Shown one piece after another: positions 59,771-64,000 of a stretch of DNA of 64,000 bases (the stretch's first letter is position 1; every line of letters begins with the position of its first letter). Source of the DNA: an uncultured Bacteroidota bacterium (GTDB lineage: Bacteria > Bacteroidota > Bacteroidia > Bacteroidales > P3); assembly GCA_902793295.1 (NCBI GenBank), contig CADBDA010000003.1, positions 62,001-126,000 of the forward strand, read 5' to 3'. The notes below the pieces were generated by a model. The model was not told where the DNA came from. It saw nothing but the letters and a program-made list of their open reading frames with translations, and searched no databases. The translations under genes were made by a program, and so were the position numbers.

Positions 59771-59820
59771 ATTTAAAGGCTTTAAGGTCGATAAGGCCTT
59801 AAGGTCCTTAAGATCTTTTT
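59771..59820. repeat. 9-bp repeat array D between rpoB and rpoC
   Basis: About five degenerate copies of the 9-mer seen in arrays A-C (ATTTAAAGGCTTTAAGGTCG, then CTTAAGGTCCTTAAGATCT) fill the rpoB-rpoC gap. Confidence 0.75.
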
Positions 59821-62800
59821 TAATCAAAAGTTACCTCCAGTCCGAGTCCGCGGAGTTCGTGGACGAGGACGTTGAACGACTCGGGGATGCCCGGAGTAGG
59901 CTGGTTGTCGCCCTTGACGATAGCCTCGTAGGTCTTGGCGCGGCCCATGACGTCGTCGGACTTGACGGTGAGCACCTCCTGAAGGACGTGCGAAGCGCCG
60001 AAGGCCTCGAGGGCCCAGACCTCCATCTCACCGAAACGCTGACCACCGAAGTTGGCCTTACCGCCGAGGGGCTGCTGGGTGATGAGGGAGTAGGGGCCGA
60101 TGCTACGGGCGTGCATCTTGTCGTCGATCATGTGGTGCAGTTTGAGCATGTAGATGTAGCCCACTGTCGCCGGCTGGTCGAAGCGTTCGCCCGTTTCGCC
60201 GTCGTAGAGGTAGGTGCGTCCGTTGGCGGGGAGGCCTGCCTCTTCCATGTAACCGTTGATTTGTTCGAGGGTGGCACCGTCGAAGATAGGCGTCTTGAAA
60301 CGTTTGTTGAGTTTCTTGCCTGCCCATCCCAGGACGGTTTCGTAGATCTGACCCAGGTTCATACGCGAAGGCACACCCAGCGGGTTGAGGACGATGTCGA
60401 CCGGCGTACCGTCGGCGAGGAAAGGCATATCCTCGGCGCGGACGATTTTGGAGACGATACCCTTGTTACCGTGGCGACCGGCCATCTTGTCGCCGATGCG
60501 CAGTTTGCGCTTCATGGCGATGTAGACCTTGGCCATCTGGACGATGCCGCTCGGGAGGTCATCGCCCACGGTGAGGGCGAACTTGTTGCGGGTGAATCGG
60601 CCGTTGACCTCGCGAACCTTAATATTATAGTTGTTGAGCAGTTCCTTGATGAGGTTGTTGGTGTCCTTGTCGGAAGTCCAACGGTTGGGGTTGACATCGG
60701 TGAAATCGATGCTGCGGAGCTGCTTGATGGAGAATTTCTCTTTTTTGCGGATGAGTTCCTCCTTGTGCGAATTGTAGACGCCGTTGGAGGTCTTGTTGGC
60801 CAAGATGACGAGGAGCTTGTCGATGAGGACCTCTTTCAGCTTGGCGAGTTCGTTGTTGTACTCCTCTTCCGGCTTGGCCAGGAGTTCTTTTTCGCGGGCG
60901 CGGGCCTTGCGGTCGCGGACCACGCGGGTGAAGAGCTTCTTGTCGATAACCACGCCGCGGACCGACGGGGGCACCTTGAGGGAGGCGTCCTTGACGTCGC
61001 CCGCCTTGTCGCCGAAGATGGCGCGCAGCAGTTTCTCCTCGGGAGTGGGGTCGGATTCGCCCTTGGGGGTGATCTTACCGATGAGGATGTCGCCCTCCTT
61101 GACTTCGGCGCCGATGCGGATGATACCGTTCTCGTCGAGGTCCTTGGTAGCGTCGCTGCTGACATTGGGGATATCGCGGGTCAGTTCTTCGTCGCCGCGT
61201 TTGGTTTCGCGCACCTCGAGGGTGTATTCCTCGACATGGACGGAGGTGTAGATATCCTCACGCACCACGCGCTCGGAGATCACCACGGCATCCTCGAAGT
61301 TGTAACCCTTCCAAGGCATGAAGGCCACCATCATGTTGCGGCCCAGAGCCAGTTCGCCACCCTGGGTGGCGTAGCCTTCGCAGAGCACCTGGCCCTTCTT
61401 GACCTTGTCGCCCTTGCGGACGATGGGGCGCAAGTTGATGGCCGTGCTGTGGTTGGTGCGCTGGTATTTGGTAAGACGGTATTCGTAGGTGTCGTCGTCG
61501 AAGCTCACCAGGCGCTCCTGTTCGGTGCGCGTGTGTTCGATGACGATGCGGGTGGAGTCAACGTATTTGACCACGCCGTCGCCGATGGCGTTAAGCAGCA
61601 CGCGGCTGTCTTCGGCCACTGCCTGTTCGATGCCCGTACCGACGATAGGAATTTCGGGGTTGAGCAGCGGGACAGCCTGACGCATCATGTTCGAACCCAT
61701 CAAGGCGCGGTTGGCGTCGTCGTGTTCGAGGAAGGGGATGAGCGATGCGGCGATAGAGGCGATCTGGTTGGAGGCGATGTCGATGAGGTCGACCTCCTGC
61801 GGGGAGACGATGGGGAAATCGGCCTGGCGGCGAGCCTTGACACGCTCATCGAGGATGTGACCCTCTTCGTCCTGAGCCGTAGTGGCCTGAGCCACGGTTT
61901 TGTTTTCTTCAGCCTCGGCGGTGTAGTAGACCGGTTCCTCGTTCAGCTGCACCTGGCCGTTGTCGACGCGCATGTAAGGCGTTTCGATGAAGCCCAGGTT
62001 GTTGATCTTGGCGTAGACGCTGAGGGAGGAGATCAGACCGATGTTGGGGCCTTCGGGAGTCTCGATGGTACAGAGGCGTCCGTAATGGGTGTAGTGCACG
62101 TCGCGCACCTCGAAACCGGCGCGGTCGCGCGAAAGACCACCAGGACCCAGAGCCGAGATACGGCGTTTGTGGGTCAGCTCGGCCAAGGGGTTGGTCTGAT
62201 CCATGAACTGTGACAGCTGGTTGGTGCCGAAGAAGGAGTTGATGACCGACGAGAGCGTCTTGGCGTTGATGAGTTCGGTGGGGGTGAAGACCTCGTTGTC
62301 GCGCACATTCATGCGTTCGCGGATGGTGCGGGCCATACGGGCCAGACCCACGCCGAACTGGGCGGAGAGCTGTTCGCCCACGGTGCGGACACGACGGTTG
62401 GAAAGGTGGTCGATATCGTCGACATCGGCCTTCTGATTAATAAGAAGAATTAAATACTTTATAATAGAGGTGATGTCCTCTTTGGTCAGCACGCGGACCT
62501 CGTCGGGCACGTCGAGGTTCAGCTTGGTGTTGATTCTGTAGCGACCCACATCGCCCAGATCGTAGCGTTTGTCGGAGAAGAAGAGTTTTTCGATGATGCC
62601 GCGAGCCGTCTCCTCGTCTGGGGGTTCGGCGTTGCGCAGCTGGCGATAGATGTATTCGACGGCCTCCTTGGCATTATTGGCCGTATCCTTCTTCAAGGTG
62701 TTGTAGATGACAGAATAGTCGATGCCGTCCTTGTCCTCGGTGGTGACAAGGATGGTCTTTATGTTGAGTTCAAGTATTTTCTCGATATTTTCCTCGGTCA

Positions 62801-63623
62801 GTTCCACGTCGCGTTCGATAACCACTTCGGTACGTTCCATGGAGACCACCTCACCGGTGTCCTCATCGACGAAGTCCTCAATCCAGGAGTCGACGACGCG
62901 AGCGGCGAGTTTGCGACCGATATTTTTCTTGAGGTTGGCGCGGGTGGCCTTGACCTCTTCGGCCAGTTCGAAGATATCCAGAATATCCTTGTCGGTCTCG
63001 AAGCCGATGGCGCGGAGCAAGGTGGTGATGGGGAGTTTCTTCTTACGGTCGATGTAGGCGTACATCACGTTGTTGATGTCGGTGGTGAATTCCATCCAGG
63101 AGCCCTTGAAGGGGATGATACGGGCGCTGTAGAGCTGCGTGCCGTTGGAGTGGAATTGGGTACCGAAGAATACGCCCGGCGAGCGGTGGAGCTGCGACAC
63201 GACGACGCGCTCGGCACCGTTGATGACGAAAGTGCCCTTAGGGGTCATGTAGGGTATCATGCCCAGATAGACCGGCTGTTCGATGGCCTGGAACTCTTCG
63301 TTTTCGGGATCGTTGCAGGAGAGCTTCAGTTTGGCCTTGAGGGGGACACTATACGTCAGGCCACGCTCGATACACTCTTCGATGGTGTAGCGGGGCGGGT
63401 CGATGTAATAGTCCAGAAATTCAAGAGTGAAATTGTTGCGGGCATCCGAGATGGGGAAATTCTCCTTGAAGACCTTGAAGAGGCCCTCGTCGAGGCGGTT
63501 GTCGGGGTTGGTCTCGATTTGGAAGAAATCCTGGAACGACTTGAGTTGGATGTCCAAGAAGTCCGGATAGGGGAACTTGCGGACGGATGCGAAATTGACT
63601 ACTGTGGGTTGATTCTGTGCCAA
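59820..63623 (-). CDS. rpoB: DNA-directed RNA polymerase beta subunit
   Basis: 1267-residue beta subunit. The rifampicin-binding cluster (Leu-Ser-Gln-Phe-Met-Asp-Gln-Thr-Asn ... [10 protein letters not shown], about residues 465-490) keeps the usual Asp, His and Ser, so no resistance change is visible. The [10 protein letters not shown] motif near 525 and the C-terminal [13 protein letters not shown] near 1195 are intact. ATG 63623 gives a normal Bacteroidota start. A hairpin lies between rplL and this gene. Confidence 0.98.
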   Translation of the reverse strand: MAQNQPTVVNFASVRKFPYPDFLDIQLKSFQDFFQIETNPDNRLDEGLFKVFKENFPISDARNNFTLEFLDYYIDPPRYTIEECIERGLTYSVPLKAKLKLSCNDPENEEFQAIEQPVYLGMIPYMTPKGTFVINGAERVVVSQLHRSPGVFFGTQFHSNGTQLYSARIIPFKGSWMEFTTDINNVMYAYIDRKKKLPITTLLRAIGFETDKDILDIFELAEEVKATRANLKKNIGRKLAARVVDSWIEDFVDEDTGEVVSMERTEVVIERDVELTEENIEKILELNIKTILVTTEDKDGIDYSVIYNTLKKDTANNAKEAVEYIYRQLRNAEPPDEETARGIIEKLFFSDKRYDLGDVGRYRINTKLNLDVPDEVRVLTKEDITSIIKYLILLINQKADVDDIDHLSNRRVRTVGEQLSAQFGVGLARMARTIRERMNVRDNEVFTPTELINAKTLSSVINSFFGTNQLSQFMDQTNPLAELTHKRRISALGPGGLSRDRAGFEVRDVHYTHYGRLCTIETPEGPNIGLISSLSVYAKINNLGFIETPYMRVDNGQVQLNEEPVYYTAEAEENKTVAQATTAQDEEGHILDERVKARRQADFPIVSPQEVDLIDIASNQIASIAASLIPFLEHDDANRALMGSNMMRQAVPLLNPEIPIVGTGIEQAVAEDSRVLLNAIGDGVVKYVDSTRIVIEHTRTEQERLVSFDDDTYEYRLTKYQRTNHSTAINLRPIVRKGDKVKKGQVLCEGYATQGGELALGRNMMVAFMPWKGYNFEDAVVISERVVREDIYTSVHVEEYTLEVRETKRGDEELTRDIPNVSSDATKDLDENGIIRIGAEVKEGDILIGKITPKGESDPTPEEKLLRAIFGDKAGDVKDASLKVPPSVRGVVIDKKLFTRVVRDRKARAREKELLAKPEEEYNNELAKLKEVLIDKLLVILANKTSNGVYNSHKEELIRKKEKFSIKQLRSIDFTDVNPNRWTSDKDTNNLIKELLNNYNIKVREVNGRFTRNKFALTVGDDLPSGIVQMAKVYIAMKRKLRIGDKMAGRHGNKGIVSKIVRAEDMPFLADGTPVDIVLNPLGVPSRMNLGQIYETVLGWAGKKLNKRFKTPIFDGATLEQINGYMEEAGLPANGRTYLYDGETGERFDQPATVGYIYMLKLHHMIDDKMHARSIGPYSLITQQPLGGKANFGGQRFGEMEVWALEAFGASHVLQEVLTVKSDDVMGRAKTYEAIVKGDNQPTPGIPESFNVLVHELRGLGLEVTFD

Positions 63624-63789
63624 GGGATAAAAATTTAAAATTTACGAATTACGATCCGGTAGAGCGGGATGGCTGAGGTGCCAGGGTAGTGGAGCGTGCG
63701 GAGGTCTGGATGCTGTTGACGGGAGTGAGGGTAGCGGAATGAGGGAGGCTAGACCATATATAAACACGCGCGAAGAGTAGATAGCATAG

Positions 63790-63839
63790 CAATAAGGAAT
63801 AGGTACTCCGACCCATGGCCGGAGACCCTATTCCTATTG
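63790..63839 (-). terminator. Hairpin between rplL and rpoB (partial terminator or attenuator)
   Basis: On the minus strand CAATAGGAATAGG pairs imperfectly with CCTATTCCTTATTG around a G+C-rich centre (GGGTCTCCGG / CGGAGTACC), followed by a weakly T-rich tract. In other bacteria transcription is partly stopped between rplL and rpoB, and this hairpin is at the same place. The rest of the 236-nt gap shows no other feature. Confidence 0.6.
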
Positions 63840-63859
63840 AGTTTCAAGCAGTGGTAAGC

Positions 63860-64000
63860 TTACTTAACCTCAACTTCAGCACCAGCTTCTTCGAGGGCTT
63901 TCTTGAGAGCGTCAGCTTCGTCCTTGGAAACACCTTCCTTAACGGGCTTAGGAGCGTTGTCGACGAGCTCTTTGGACTCTTTGAGGCCGAGGCTAGCGAG
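63860..64000 (-). CDS. rplL: 50S ribosomal protein L7/L12 (C-terminal part)
   Basis: The last 47 codons of L7/L12, the flexible stalk protein that recruits elongation factors to the ribosome. The visible residues include [18 protein letters not shown] and the ending Ala-Gly-Ala-Glu-Val-Glu-Val-Lys, all typical. The gene begins beyond the right edge of the window. It stands upstream of rpoB in the standard rplJL-rpoBC order. Confidence 0.97.
   Translation of the reverse strand, partial: LASLGLKESKELVDNAPKPVKEGVSKDEADALKKALEEAGAEVEVK

Overview
The window is a chromosomal stretch from a member of the Bacteroidota, most likely Bacteroidales. The signs are the C-terminus of SprA (type IX secretion translocon), a type IX C-terminal sorting domain on a giant surface protein, a TonB-dependent receptor with a carboxypeptidase-like N-terminal domain, TAnnTTTG-type -7 promoter boxes, DUF3467 next to rpoC, DUF4294, and GxxExxY and four-helix-bundle accessory genes. 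I cannot name genus or species. Neither window edge is a natural boundary: sprA enters from the left and rplL leaves at the right.

Positions 1-25,100 are mostly housekeeping genes read rightward: sprA (partial), [agcS-like symporter, leftward], an M23/LysM cell-wall peptidase overlapping trmD, clpP, dut, a decayed REP-associated transposase (RAYT) with its palindromes, a NamZ/DUF1343 lipoprotein, lpxK, lysS, a metallo-beta-lactamase (MBL)-fold hydrolase, a GxxExxY gene embedded in repeats, ung, holA, a TonB-dependent receptor, [a small lipoprotein and a PlsC-like acyltransferase, leftward], a DUF4294 protein, an NlpC/P60 peptidase, rnr and a second MBL-fold protein. A strong bidirectional terminator at 25,050-25,084 closes this part.

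Positions 25,163-54,321 form the remarkable part: a 29-kb block of genes all read leftward, dominated by three paralogous giant exported proteins (1976, 2309 and about 3927 residues). They are built from tens of copies of a (V/I/L)-(Y/F)-G-G-x-N motif, probably the turn of a long beta-solenoid. Only the largest carries a recognisable type IX sorting domain. Between them lie a fimbrillin-like GLUG-repeat lipoprotein, a 63-residue peptide, an MNT/HEPN toxin-antitoxin-like pair bracketed by duplicated pieces of a giant gene, and a four-helix-bundle gene bracketed by 9-bp repeat arrays. With SprA in the window, the simplest reading is a type IX-exported cell-surface system.

Positions 54,864-64,000 hold a DUF3467 gene, rpoC, rpoB and the end of rplL, all leftward, with a hairpin between rplL and rpoB.

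A recurring theme is small accessory genes (RAYT, GxxExxY, four-helix bundle, MNT/HEPN), each framed by its own short repeat family and inserted beside or into conserved genes. Two insertions have left duplicated fragments of the neighbouring gene (ung 5' end; giant-protein 3' end), and one has put palindrome-derived codons into a lipoprotein.
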